Shown here piece by piece: positions 38,151 to 46,607 of a stretch of DNA of 62,857 nt. The first letter of the stretch is position 1. The number at the start of each line of letters is the position of its first letter. The notes beneath the pieces are model-generated. The model did not search any database. It was not told the origin of the DNA and saw nothing but the letters and a program-made list of their open reading frames with translations. The position numbers were made by a program, and so were the translations under genes. Source of the DNA: an uncultured Pelagibacteraceae bacterium (GTDB lineage: Bacteria > Pseudomonadota > Alphaproteobacteria > Pelagibacterales > Pelagibacteraceae); NCBI GenBank assembly GCA_902588855.1, contig CACIQS010000002.1:1-62857 (forward strand), read 5' to 3'.

Positions 38151-39180
38151 AAACATTCTTAGATCAGTAAAATCTAAGGGTTACAAATATATAGATTTAC
38201 CCTCAGTTATTGAGGCTAATCATATTGTTCAAAGGTCAGGTGAAAACTTTAGAAAATTTATTTTTTCATTTACTGATCAAAATGGAAGTGAGCTGTGTCT
38301 TAGACCAGATTTAACAATTGCATCCTGCTTAAGATATTTAGAAAATAATTTAAAAGGAAAAGAAAAAATTTTCTATAGTGGTCAAGCTTATAGAAAATCT
38401 GAAAATAAAAGTGATTCTATTATCCGAGATCAAATTGGATTTGAAATTTTAGGCTCTAAAGATGAAAAAAATGATGATAAAGAAATTATCAATACCTCAT
38501 TAAAATCTTTACAAAATATTAAATATTCTTCAGGTAAATTAACAATAGGAAATGTTGAGATATTTAATTTGTTAATTTCAAAACTAGATATCCCGAAAAG
38601 ATGGAAGTTAAGATTATCAAGACATTTTTGGAGAGAAGATTACTTTAATGAACTTTTAAAGAGATTAGAAACAAACTCCGATGTAGATCCAACTATCGTT
38701 GAAATAGATAAAAAGCGTTATTTAAAAATGCTAAAAGAAGATCTATCCAAAGTAATAGCAGGTAGAACTATTAATGAGATATTAAATCGATTTGATAACA
38801 AAATTAAAGATCCAAGAAGAGCTAGTAAAGGTAAAGGTGTTTCAAAAATTATTAAAGACTTCTTAAAAATCAAATGCCCAATCAATGAGGCTGCATCTGA
38901 GTTAAATAAATTTTTTAAAAAAAATAGAATTAATTTGGTGGTTGATCAAAGATATTTTCCTTTCTCTAATAACAAAGTTTCAAAACTAAATGTAGTATTT
39001 TCAACTTCTTTTGGAAGACAATTAGAATATTACACAGGAATGGTTTTTAAAATTGATGTTAAATCAAAAAATAAATTAAAAAATATTATTAATGGCGGTC
39101 GCTATGATCGATTAATTTCTGATCTTGGGTCAAAAAAACAAATACCAGCAGTTGGGGCTGCATTAAATTTAAATTATTAA
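38128..39180 (+). CDS. hisZ: ATP phosphoribosyltransferase regulatory subunit
   Basis: The 350-residue protein is a HisRS-like paralogue without the C-terminal anticodon domain. It shows ELCLRPDLTIASCLRYL, YSGQAYRKSE, QIGFEILGSKD and INGGRYDRLISDLG. HisZ subunits bind short HisG and confer catalysis and histidine feedback inhibition. It overlaps hisS by 23 bases and hisG by one base (TAATG), and pairs with the short-form HisG that needs it. The start at 38128 gives the expected N-terminus. Confidence 0.93.
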   Translation: MKSKNLSENILRSVKSKGYKYIDLPSVIEANHIVQRSGENFRKFIFSFTDQNGSELCLRPDLTIASCLRYLENNLKGKEKIFYSGQAYRKSENKSDSIIRDQIGFEILGSKDEKNDDKEIINTSLKSLQNIKYSSGKLTIGNVEIFNLLISKLDIPKRWKLRLSRHFWREDYFNELLKRLETNSDVDPTIVEIDKKRYLKMLKEDLSKVIAGRTINEILNRFDNKIKDPRRASKGKGVSKIIKDFLKIKCPINEAASELNKFFKKNRINLVVDQRYFPFSNNKVSKLNVVFSTSFGRQLEYYTGMVFKIDVKSKNKLKNIINGGRYDRLISDLGSKKQIPAVGAALNLNY

Positions 39181-39872
39181 TGAAAAAAAATATTATAAAT
39201 ATTGGAATTCCTAGTAAAGGCAGACTCAGAAAGGATGTCTTAAACATATTTAAAAAAAATAAATTAAATCTAATTTCAGAAAGAGGAGAAAGAGATTTAT
39301 TAGGTTCAATTAAACAAAAGAAAAATGTTAAAATTTTATACCTTCATGCAAGAGAAATTATAGAAAGACTCGGAGATGGTTCATTAGATCTAGGATTTTC
39401 TGGATTTGATTTGTTGAAAGAGAGTGAAATAAATATTCAAAAGAAAATTAGTGTTATTAAAAAATATGATTTTGGCAAGGCCACGTTAGTAGTTGCAATT
39501 CCTGATCCTTGGATTGATGTCCAAACTATTGCTGATTTAGAGGAAATAGCTTTTGATTTTAGAGATAAGAAAAAGAAAAGATTAAGAGTTGCAACCAAAT
39601 ATCCAAATTTAACAAGAGAATTTTTATTTTCTAAAGGGGTTACTCAATTTAAATTGGTAGATAGTTTAGGCGCTACAGAGGCATATCCATTTACTGGTTC
39701 ATCAGAAATAATTACTGACATCACTTCAACAGGAGAAACTTTAAAAGCTAATAATTTAAGAGTTTTAAAAGATGGTGAAATATTAAAATCAGAGGCTTGT
39801 ATGATGATATCTAAATCATCGTCTAAAAATAAATCACTTCAAAGTTTAGCTAGATTACTTTCTAAGAATTAA
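39180..39872 (+). CDS. hisG: ATP phosphoribosyltransferase, short form
   Basis: The 230-residue enzyme starts GIPSKGRLRKDV and has DLGFSGFDLLKES, ATLVVAIP, VATKYPNLTREF and the PRPP-binding loop EAYPFTGSSEIITDITSTG. It makes phosphoribosyl-ATP, the first step of histidine synthesis. It lacks the C-terminal ACT-like regulatory domain of long HisG, consistent with HisZ next door. Its start overlaps the hisZ stop. Confidence 0.96.
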   Translation: MKKNIINIGIPSKGRLRKDVLNIFKKNKLNLISERGERDLLGSIKQKKNVKILYLHAREIIERLGDGSLDLGFSGFDLLKESEINIQKKISVIKKYDFGKATLVVAIPDPWIDVQTIADLEEIAFDFRDKKKKRLRVATKYPNLTREFLFSKGVTQFKLVDSLGATEAYPFTGSSEIITDITSTGETLKANNLRVLKDGEILKSEACMMISKSSSKNKSLQSLARLLSKN

Positions 39873-39986
39873 ATCTTTCCAATAAATAATAATAATTTTA
39901 ATAATATTTAGGTTTCTAAGGATTGCATAAAGGCCAACTAGTATTCCTAAACCAATAATAATTTTAAATATTAATAATAATTCCAT
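39855..39986 (-). CDS. Possible 43-aa hydrophobic small protein antisense to the hisG end
   Basis: A 43-residue frame reads MELLLIFKIIIGLGILVGLYAILRN at the N-terminus, a single membrane segment with a glycine pattern, and ends IIIYWKDLILRK. It fills the 145-base gap between hisG and rmuC and overlaps the hisG 3' end by 18 bases on the opposite strand, the same kind of convergent overlap seen elsewhere here. I cannot match it to a family. The low complexity of the AT-rich DNA makes a chance frame quite possible. Confidence 0.35.
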   Translation of the reverse strand: MELLLIFKIIIGLGILVGLYAILRNLNIIKIIIIYWKDLILRK

Positions 39987-40017
39987 TACATATTTTATAT
40001 ATGATATAAAGTGAATC

Positions 40018-41115
40018 ATGGAAGCTATAATTTTAGTTATTTTAATTCTGTTATTGGGAGTAGTTTCAGCAATTCTTTACTTAAGTTTAAAATCTAAGCC
40101 TGAAGATCAAAAAGAAAATAAAGAAGCTGAAGAAATAGCTAACTTAAAATCCGAAATTTCAAGTTTTAAGGATACCTTAAATACAACAATCAATAGCTCA
40201 CTTGGTGCAATGTCTACTTCATTTAATAATCTGTCTACTGGAGTAACAAAAGATATGACAGAAGCTTTAACTAAAGTAGATGAAAAAGTTGGAAATTTTA
40301 ATCAGCAAGTTCAATTATTAAACCAAAGTCAAGAAGGAATAACTAAGATTTTGGCCGGGGTTAAAAAATATGGAACTCTTGCAGAGTTTAGTTTGGATGC
40401 ACTGATTAAAGATTTGCTACCAGCTTCTCATTTCATGATAAATGTGAAAATGAAAGAAAATACAAGTGAGAACGTAGAATTTGCAATCAAGCTTCAAGGT
40501 GATGTTTTAGTTCCAATTGATAGTCATTTTCCAGTGGAGAAATTTAAAGCAATTACCGATGGTCATGACGCGGAAGACAAAAGGTTAGTTGCTGAAGCTA
40601 GAGCAAAACTAGCCACTGCATTTAAAGCAAAAGCTAAAAGTGTAAATGAAAAATATATTGTACCACCAAAAACTACTGACTTTGCAATTGTGTATGCTCC
40701 TACAGAAAGTTTGTACAAAGAGTTAACTGAATATCAAGACCCAAGTACAAAAGAATTATTAACTCAAGAATTAATGAAAAAATATAAAGTTGTAATTTGT
40801 GGCCCTAATACTTTGTCAGCATATTTGCAATCTTTACACATGGGCTTTCAATCCTTGAAAGTTCAAAAGGGTGCAACTGAAATTTACAATCATTTAAAAG
40901 CAATAAGTACAAGATTTTCAAAACACTTTGACAACATAGTAGTTCTTAGAAAAAAATTAGAAGATGCTATAGGTGTAGTTGATAAATTTGGAACAGATGC
41001 AAGATCAATAAGTAGAACTTTGGAAAGTATAAAAGATCCAGAACAAGTTGAGAAAGCTGTACAAACAGATAACGTTGAAAAATTTGTTGATAAACAAAGA
41101 CAAATTAAAAATTAA
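40018..41115 (+). CDS. rmuC: DNA recombination protein RmuC
   Basis: The 365-residue protein has an N-terminal membrane anchor (about 3-24), a long coiled-coil (about 30-110) and the RmuC domain. The domain shows TLAEFSLDALIKDLLP, DVLVPIDSHFPVEKF, FAIVYAPTESLYKEL and VVICGPNTLSAYLQSL. RmuC is related to PD-(D/E)XK nucleases and limits inversions at short inverted repeats in E. coli. Its membrane anchor would hold it at the inner membrane. The two genes that follow also encode nucleases, with 37 bases to the next start. Confidence 0.93.
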   Translation: MEAIILVILILLLGVVSAILYLSLKSKPEDQKENKEAEEIANLKSEISSFKDTLNTTINSSLGAMSTSFNNLSTGVTKDMTEALTKVDEKVGNFNQQVQLLNQSQEGITKILAGVKKYGTLAEFSLDALIKDLLPASHFMINVKMKENTSENVEFAIKLQGDVLVPIDSHFPVEKFKAITDGHDAEDKRLVAEARAKLATAFKAKAKSVNEKYIVPPKTTDFAIVYAPTESLYKELTEYQDPSTKELLTQELMKKYKVVICGPNTLSAYLQSLHMGFQSLKVQKGATEIYNHLKAISTRFSKHFDNIVVLRKKLEDAIGVVDKFGTDARSISRTLESIKDPEQVEKAVQTDNVEKFVDKQRQIKN

Positions 41116-41152
41116 TTTCTTTTTTTTGATAATACCATTTATAAGAAATCTC

Positions 41153-41839
41153 ATGCAATGGAATCGTAAATATGATTACCCAAAATCCTCAAGAGCCACT
41201 GTAGATGGTATTAGAAGATATCTTTTGGGAGAAGAAAAATTACCAAGTGTTACTTCAATTTTAGATATTACTAAATCTGAAGAGGATAAAGCAGCATTAG
41301 CTAATTGGAGAGAAAGAACGGGATATAAAGAAGCTGAGGCTATCGCAAAAGCAGCAAGCAGTAGAGGATCACAGATGCATAACTACTTAGAATCTTATTT
41401 GCTTGGGAGAGAAAATTTAAGTTTTTTTGATGATAATGAACAATATAAATTGATGGCAAAAGAAATAATTGATCATGGTCTAAAAAATAGATTAGAAGAA
41501 ATATGGGGAGTTGAATGTACATTATACTATCCAGATAAATATGCTGGCACTGCAGACTGCGTTGGAGTTTATGAAGGAAGAGAAACAATTATAGATTTTA
41601 AACAAAGCAATAAACCAAAGAAAGCTGAGTATATCGATTCATGGTTATTACAAACCAGCGCGTATTCTTTAGCTCATAATGTTGTGTATAACTCCAATAT
41701 CACTTCTTGTGTAATCTTGGTCTGCACTGTAGATAAATTATTCCAAGAATTTAAAATTCAAGGACATGATTTAGTCATCTATCAAAATTTGTTTTTAGGA
41801 AGATTAAAAAAATTTCATGAACTATCTAATTTAACTTAA
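41153..41839 (+). CDS. PD-(D/E)XK exonuclease of the MGME1 type
   Basis: I start this at the ATG at 41153 (228 residues); an upstream start at 41048 would overlap rmuC with sequence foreign to the family. Motifs are LPSVTSIL, an RGSQMHNYLESYL helix, and YAGTADCVGVYEGRETIIDFKQSNKPK followed by LQTSAYSLA. The likely metal and catalytic residues are Asp135, Asp148 and Lys150. Their spacing is the same as I recall for human MGME1, a single-strand exonuclease of mitochondrial DNA maintenance. It lies between rmuC and an ExoI gene (15-base gap), so a role in DNA end or flap trimming is inferred. Confidence 0.85.
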   Translation: MQWNRKYDYPKSSRATVDGIRRYLLGEEKLPSVTSILDITKSEEDKAALANWRERTGYKEAEAIAKAASSRGSQMHNYLESYLLGRENLSFFDDNEQYKLMAKEIIDHGLKNRLEEIWGVECTLYYPDKYAGTADCVGVYEGRETIIDFKQSNKPKKAEYIDSWLLQTSAYSLAHNVVYNSNITSCVILVCTVDKLFQEFKIQGHDLVIYQNLFLGRLKKFHELSNLT

Positions 41840-41854
41840 AATATATAAGAAAAT

Positions 41855-43291
41855 ATGGAGAAATTTGTAATCTACGATACTGAAACCACTAATAGCACTA
41901 TTTGGGGATCAATTATTGAAGTTGGGGCTGTTGTTGTTGATAAAAATTTAAATGAAATTGGTAAATTAAATATCAGAGGCAGAATGCCAGAAGGAGAAGT
42001 GCCAAGTGCTAAAGCTCTATTGGTAAACTCAACAAGTATAGATTTACTTACTAAAGGAAACTATTCTCATTATGAATTCTTAGGAGCAGTTGAAAACTTC
42101 TTCTCAAAAGCTGCGCCAGCATTATTCATGGGATGGAGTAATTTAAATTTTGATAGACGTATGTTTCATTTTAATCTTTTTAAAGGTAACAGATATCCTT
42201 ATATTACTCACTCATCTCCAAATAAAGAACATGACGGTCTTCATGTTGCAAGAGCTGCACAAACAATTAATTCTGAAACTTTAAAAACTGAACTAACAGA
42301 TGCTGGAAATGAAAGTCTTGCTCTTGAAGGTTTAGCAAGACAACAAGGATTTGATACTTCACAACAACACACGGCATATCATGATGCATTTACAAGTTTA
42401 AGAATTTTAAGAATTATAAAAGAAAAGCATAACGATAATTGGGAAAAATTTTTAACCACCTCTACAAAGAGTAGTGTGGAGTCTATTTTAAAAGGAGAAG
42501 GTATTTATTCAATTTTTGAAAATGTTAAAGGAAGAAATATGATGTATTTAGTATCAACATTACATCCAGAACATTGTTTTCATCCATCTTATGCTTCTTG
42601 GGGATATCTATGGGATTTAAGAAGAGATCCAGAGCCTTTTCTTAACATGCCAGTTAATGAGCTTAAAGCTAATCTTAAAAAAATCAGTCCCAAAGCTCTA
42701 AGAGTTATAAAAACAAATAAAGCGCCTGTTGTATTAGATAAAAAATTTGCATTAAAAGAAAAAGCCTATGCAGATCTAGATTTAGAAACAATTCTAAAAA
42801 GAGCTAAATTAGTTAGATCTAGTGAAAACTTATGTAGAAATATTCAAATCATTAATAGAGAAGCTGCAGAAGAAAAGGCACAAACCCAAAACCAAGAAGA
42901 TTTACTTCCTGAAGAAACCTTGTATGAGAAGTTTGTTCCAAACAAAGATACTGCTTTATTCAAAACTTGGCACAGTTCATCATGGGAAGATAAATTAAGA
43001 TTATTAGATAAATTTCAAGATAAAAGATGTGCATGGTTTGGACAAAAAATTATTTATCAAGAAGCACCTCACGTATTACCACCTGATTTATATAAAAATA
43101 TTAAAAGTGAGATAGCTAGAAGAATTTTGAGTAAAAATAAAGAAAAGTGGCAAACTATAGCAATGGCATACACTGAAATAGATACCTTAAGAGATCAAGC
43201 ATCTAATAGAGATGATGAGGAAGAACTAAAAAAATTAGATGAAATAAATGAATTTATTATGTCTATTGAAAAAAAATATGAAATTGCGTAG
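41855..43291 (+). CDS. sbcB: Exonuclease I (single-strand 3'-5' DEDDh nuclease)
   Basis: The 478-residue protein, close to the 475 of E. coli ExoI, has a DEDDh domain with Asp8 and Glu10 in YDTETT, Asp100 in SNLNFDRRMF, and the His172-x4-Asp177 pair in HTAYHDA. It continues with the SH3-like and helical ExoI C domains (LEGLARQQGF, FHPSYASWGYLWDLRRDP, and AWFGQ). ExoI degrades single-stranded DNA in recombination and mismatch repair. It is the third nuclease gene in a row and is followed by trxA after 34 bases. Confidence 0.88.
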   Translation: MEKFVIYDTETTNSTIWGSIIEVGAVVVDKNLNEIGKLNIRGRMPEGEVPSAKALLVNSTSIDLLTKGNYSHYEFLGAVENFFSKAAPALFMGWSNLNFDRRMFHFNLFKGNRYPYITHSSPNKEHDGLHVARAAQTINSETLKTELTDAGNESLALEGLARQQGFDTSQQHTAYHDAFTSLRILRIIKEKHNDNWEKFLTTSTKSSVESILKGEGIYSIFENVKGRNMMYLVSTLHPEHCFHPSYASWGYLWDLRRDPEPFLNMPVNELKANLKKISPKALRVIKTNKAPVVLDKKFALKEKAYADLDLETILKRAKLVRSSENLCRNIQIINREAAEEKAQTQNQEDLLPEETLYEKFVPNKDTALFKTWHSSSWEDKLRLLDKFQDKRCAWFGQKIIYQEAPHVLPPDLYKNIKSEIARRILSKNKEKWQTIAMAYTEIDTLRDQASNRDDEEELKKLDEINEFIMSIEKKYEIA

Positions 43292-43325
43292 TTGACTTTA
43301 AAACTTTAATTTATAGAAAGGATTT

Positions 43326-43643
43326 ATGCTTATAGATTTTAAAGATGAAGATTTTGATAGCAAAATCAAAAATGAAGACGTTTCAGTAATCCAGTTTTCA
43401 GCTGCTTGGTGTGGGCCTTGCAAAGCTTTAAAACCAGTGATGGATAAATTAGCTGATGAGTATAAAGATAAAGCTGGTTTTTATTATGCTGATGTAGAAG
43501 ATGGTGGAATAAATACCGGAAGTGCTGCTGGCATAAGAGGTGTACCAACTGTTATAATTTACAAAAAAGGTGTTGAAGTAGATAGAAAAGTTGGTGGAGT
43601 ACCTGAAAGCCACATGAAAGAATTTTTAGAAAAAAATATCTAA
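43326..43643 (+). CDS. trxA: Thioredoxin
   Basis: The 105-residue thioredoxin fold has the active site AAWCGPCKALKPVMD and the cis-proline segment RGVPTVIIYKKG. It reduces disulfides in ribonucleotide reductase and other proteins using thioredoxin reductase. AAAGGA stands just before the ATG. In other alphaproteobacteria trxA is found between addA and folC; here folC is convergent (4-base overlap) and the upstream genes are nucleases of other families. Confidence 0.95.
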   Translation: MLIDFKDEDFDSKIKNEDVSVIQFSAAWCGPCKALKPVMDKLADEYKDKAGFYYADVEDGGINTGSAAGIRGVPTVIIYKKGVEVDRKVGGVPESHMKEFLEKNI

Positions 43644-44905
43644 TTTAAATTAAGAATTTCTCCAGCCAAATAAAGAGAACCTGTAATTAAAATTACATCG
43701 TTTTTCTTGACCGAAATGGACTTGATTGCATTAAATATATCTTCTTTGTACTGAACATTTTTGAATGAATTTAGTTTGTTTTTTAAGTCTTTACCACCAA
43801 TTGAATTAGGTTGGTTTGGAATATCAATAGTGGTCAAGGTTGAGATATTTTTAAAAAAACTAATATACTCATTATGATCCTTGTTGGACATCATACCTAA
43901 GATAATGTGTTTATTACAATCTAAAGTTTGGAGATATTCATTTACTACTCTAGCTCCATCAGGGTTATGATCTCCAGAAATTAATAATTTATTATTTTTT
44001 ACAAGTTCTTTTAGTTTTCCAGATTTAATTTCTTGTAATCTTGCAAGATTATGTATTTTTTGAATACCATTTTCTATTCTAATATCTTTAACTCCAAGAT
44101 TTAAGGTTCTTACAGTTGCAATAGCAGTTGATATATTTTCTAATTGAAACTGACCAAGAACATTTGGTAAAGGTAGTTTCAAACCTCCCAATTTATCCTC
44201 ATAGTAAAAAAAACCGTTTTCTTGAATTGAATAACTATAGTCTTCATTAAAAAATAACTTATTTGATGAGTTATTTTTTATAGTTTTTTTAATGCATTCC
44301 ATCGTTTGTTCTTTATTTTGTTTAGCGATAATAATATTTGAATTAAGTAAGGCTGATGTTTTTTCAAAAACAATTTGCTCAATTGTTTGATTTTCTTTTG
44401 GAAGCCAGTCGAGATGGTCTTTACTTATAGAGGTAATTATACTTGCAAGATTACTCTTTAAAATATTAGTAGCATCAAAACGGTGGAATAAACCACTTTC
44501 TATTAAGTTGATATTATCAGGATATTGGGCAGCTTTATAAAAAAAACAAGCTGATAACATTTCAAAAACAGTTATTGGCTCGTTATTGTTAACTTTTTCA
44601 ACCTCTTCTAATAAATCAGCCAATTCCTCGTCATTTAATTCCTGATTATTAAATACAAATCTTTCATTAATTTTTTGTATATGTGGGCTCGTATAAACAT
44701 TGCATTTTAAATTTGCTTCCTTAAGAATCGCATAAATAGCTTGTATGGTAGAGTTCTTACCATTAGTTCCTACAACTGATATAGCCTTAATTTTATCTTG
44801 AGGATTTCCTAATTTTTTACAAAGATTTTGAATTCTATCTAAAGATAAATCAATCTCTTTAGGATGCAGCTTTTGAAAATTGCTGAGTATCTTCTGAAGT
44901 TTCAT
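43640..44905 (-). CDS. folC: Folylpolyglutamate synthase / dihydrofolate synthase
   Basis: The 421-residue Mur-ligase-like enzyme has the ATP loop VVGTNGKNST (usually GTNGKGS), YTSPHIQKINERF, the DATNILKS region, ISKDHLDWL, GQFQLENISTAIA and SGDHNPDGARV. It adds glutamate to dihydropteroate and folates. The start overlaps the accD end by 47 bases, which is long, but the residues encoded in the overlap belong to the FolC N-terminus (LSNFQKLHPKEIDLSLDRI). It is convergent with trxA. Confidence 0.95.
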   Translation of the reverse strand: MKLQKILSNFQKLHPKEIDLSLDRIQNLCKKLGNPQDKIKAISVVGTNGKNSTIQAIYAILKEANLKCNVYTSPHIQKINERFVFNNQELNDEELADLLEEVEKVNNNEPITVFEMLSACFFYKAAQYPDNINLIESGLFHRFDATNILKSNLASIITSISKDHLDWLPKENQTIEQIVFEKTSALLNSNIIIAKQNKEQTMECIKKTIKNNSSNKLFFNEDYSYSIQENGFFYYEDKLGGLKLPLPNVLGQFQLENISTAIATVRTLNLGVKDIRIENGIQKIHNLARLQEIKSGKLKELVKNNKLLISGDHNPDGARVVNEYLQTLDCNKHIILGMMSNKDHNEYISFFKNISTLTTIDIPNQPNSIGGKDLKNKLNSFKNVQYKEDIFNAIKSISVKKNDVILITGSLYLAGEILNLN

Positions 44906-45788
44906 TTTGTTCAGAACTTATAGCAGAATTTTGTTTTAACAATATTGATAATAAAGTTCCTATTTTAGATACTAGATCTCTTCTTTCTACGATTAAATCA
45001 ACAAACCCAGTTTTTTCAACGTACTCACTTTTTTGAAAACCTTCAGGCAATTCCTCTTTTACTGTTCCTTGAATTACTCTGGCACCTGCAAACGCAATTA
45101 AAGCACCTGGTTCAGCAATATTAATATCTCCTAACATTGCATAGGAAGCAGTTATTCCTCCTGCAGTTGGATCTGTAATACAAACTAAGTAGGGCAAACC
45201 ATTTTTCTTTAATTCATTGATTGCAAGTGTAGTTCTTGTCATTTGAGACAATGAAATTAAACTTTCCATCATTCTCATTCCTCCACCAGCGCTTATGCAT
45301 ATAAAAGGTGTTTGATTTTCTATTGCATGTTGAATTCCATATAAAAATGCTTCACCTTCTGCTGCAGCCATAGATGCTCCTAAAAAATCAAAGTCAGATG
45401 CAACAGCTGTTATTTTAATATTGTTAATTGTTCCAGATGCAACCATCATTCCACAATCTAATCCAGTTTTCTTCCGAGCACTTTTTAGTCTATCTTTGTA
45501 TGATTTAGAGTCTGTCCAATTTAAAGGATCATCTTTTGGAATAGGTGTTTTAAAAATTTCATAGTTACTTTTTCCAAATAAAATATCAAATCTTTGTTTT
45601 GGTTTAATTCTATGATGTTTATTACAATCTGGACAAACCCAAAGATTTGCCTCTAAATCTTTCTTTAGAATTGGTCCACGACAACAACTTGTCCAGTCAC
45701 TTTTTGCAATATCTTCTTTGGATGCTCTTTCTTTTATAGCAGTTTTAATTTTTTCACCTGCTTTAATTAATTTTGTTAGCCAATTCAT
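44859..45788 (-). CDS. accD: Acetyl-CoA carboxylase carboxyltransferase beta subunit
   Basis: The 309-residue protein has an N-terminal zinc-ribbon region (CC then CPDC about 31-50) and the crotonase-fold core (MMVASGTINN, GASMAAAEGEAFLYG, SAGGGMRMMESLISLSQMTRT, DPTAGGITASYAMLGD, GALIAFAGARVIQ). With AccA it transfers the carboxyl from biotin to acetyl-CoA for fatty acid synthesis. The first zinc pair is CC rather than CxxC. The C-terminal extension is Ser/Glu/Gln-rich. The gene follows trpA by 3 bases and runs into folC, the usual alphaproteobacterial order. Confidence 0.96.
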   Translation of the reverse strand: MNWLTKLIKAGEKIKTAIKERASKEDIAKSDWTSCCRGPILKKDLEANLWVCPDCNKHHRIKPKQRFDILFGKSNYEIFKTPIPKDDPLNWTDSKSYKDRLKSARKKTGLDCGMMVASGTINNIKITAVASDFDFLGASMAAAEGEAFLYGIQHAIENQTPFICISAGGGMRMMESLISLSQMTRTTLAINELKKNGLPYLVCITDPTAGGITASYAMLGDINIAEPGALIAFAGARVIQGTVKEELPEGFQKSEYVEKTGFVDLIVERRDLVSKIGTLLSILLKQNSAISSEQNETSEDTQQFSKAAS

Positions 45789-45791
45789 GCT

Positions 45792-46607
45792 CTATTTTAA
45801 TACCTCTGAAAAACTTTGAACTTGTTTCCCAAAACTTTGTGTTAAATCTGGGGCATTTATATTGTCCTGAATATATTTTACAAATGTTGAACCAACAATA
45901 ACTCCATTACAACCACTATTAGCAACTTTTTTTGCATCTTCAGGATTTTTAATACCAAATCCAGAACAAACAGGAATATTTGTTAAGTTTTTGATTCTTT
46001 TAACAAAGTTTGCAACATCAATTTCATTCGCAGATTTTACTCCTGTAACACCACTCACATTTACTTGGTAAATAAAGCCTGATGAGATTTTAACTATATC
46101 CTCAAGTCTTTTTTGATCTGTTGTGGGTGCTGCCAATTTTATTAGTGATAATCCATTATCATTTAGAGCGTCTCTCAATTCATTTTCCTCTTTTAATTCA
46201 TGTGGTGCATCAACTACTAGTACAGCATCTGCACCAGCTTTTTTAATATCATTTACAAATTTATTGATTGGGTATTTGTAAAGATTGGCTATATAGCCCA
46301 TTAAAAGTATCCCTACTTCTTTGTTATAATCCCTAATTTTTTTAACTAGATTAATGGTATCATTTAAAGTGTACCCACTTCTTAAGACATGGTCATGTGC
46401 AGCTTTAATAACTGGTCCTTCGGCAGAAGCTTCAGAGGTGCAGTAGCCAATTTCTAGTATAGAAACACCGTTATCTATTGCTTGTTTTATCAGTTCAAAA
46501 CTTTGATCAGGAGAAGGATAGCATCCAACAAAATAAGAAACTAGTTTTGTTTTTGGATTATTATTATCAAATATTTTTTTAAATCGTTTACTCAAAATCT
46601 TTACCAA
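45792..46607 (-). CDS. trpA: Tryptophan synthase alpha chain
   Basis: The 271-residue TIM barrel has LVSYFVGCYPSPDQS, the catalytic Glu in ILEIGYCTSEASAEGPVI, the catalytic Asp region LLMGYIANLYKY, DAVLVVDAPHELKEE, IYQVNVSGVTGVKS and GFGIKNPEDAKKV. It cleaves indole-3-glycerol phosphate to indole, which is channelled to TrpB. It overlaps the trpB end by 20 bases. Two family positions read CYPSP and CTSEASAEGP instead of the commoner GDP- and PFSDP-type motifs, so it is somewhat divergent. Confidence 0.94.
   Translation of the reverse strand: MVKILSKRFKKIFDNNNPKTKLVSYFVGCYPSPDQSFELIKQAIDNGVSILEIGYCTSEASAEGPVIKAAHDHVLRSGYTLNDTINLVKKIRDYNKEVGILLMGYIANLYKYPINKFVNDIKKAGADAVLVVDAPHELKEENELRDALNDNGLSLIKLAAPTTDQKRLEDIVKISSGFIYQVNVSGVTGVKSANEIDVANFVKRIKNLTNIPVCSGFGIKNPEDAKKVANSGCNGVIVGSTFVKYIQDNINAPDLTQSFGKQVQSFSEVLK

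Noticed and set aside
41048..41152. Longer N-terminus for the MGME1-like nuclease overlapping rmuC
   Set aside because: The extra 35 residues are out of frame with rmuC, hydrophobic and unlike the family; the ATG at 41153 follows the rmuC stop by 37 bases and fits the motif positions.
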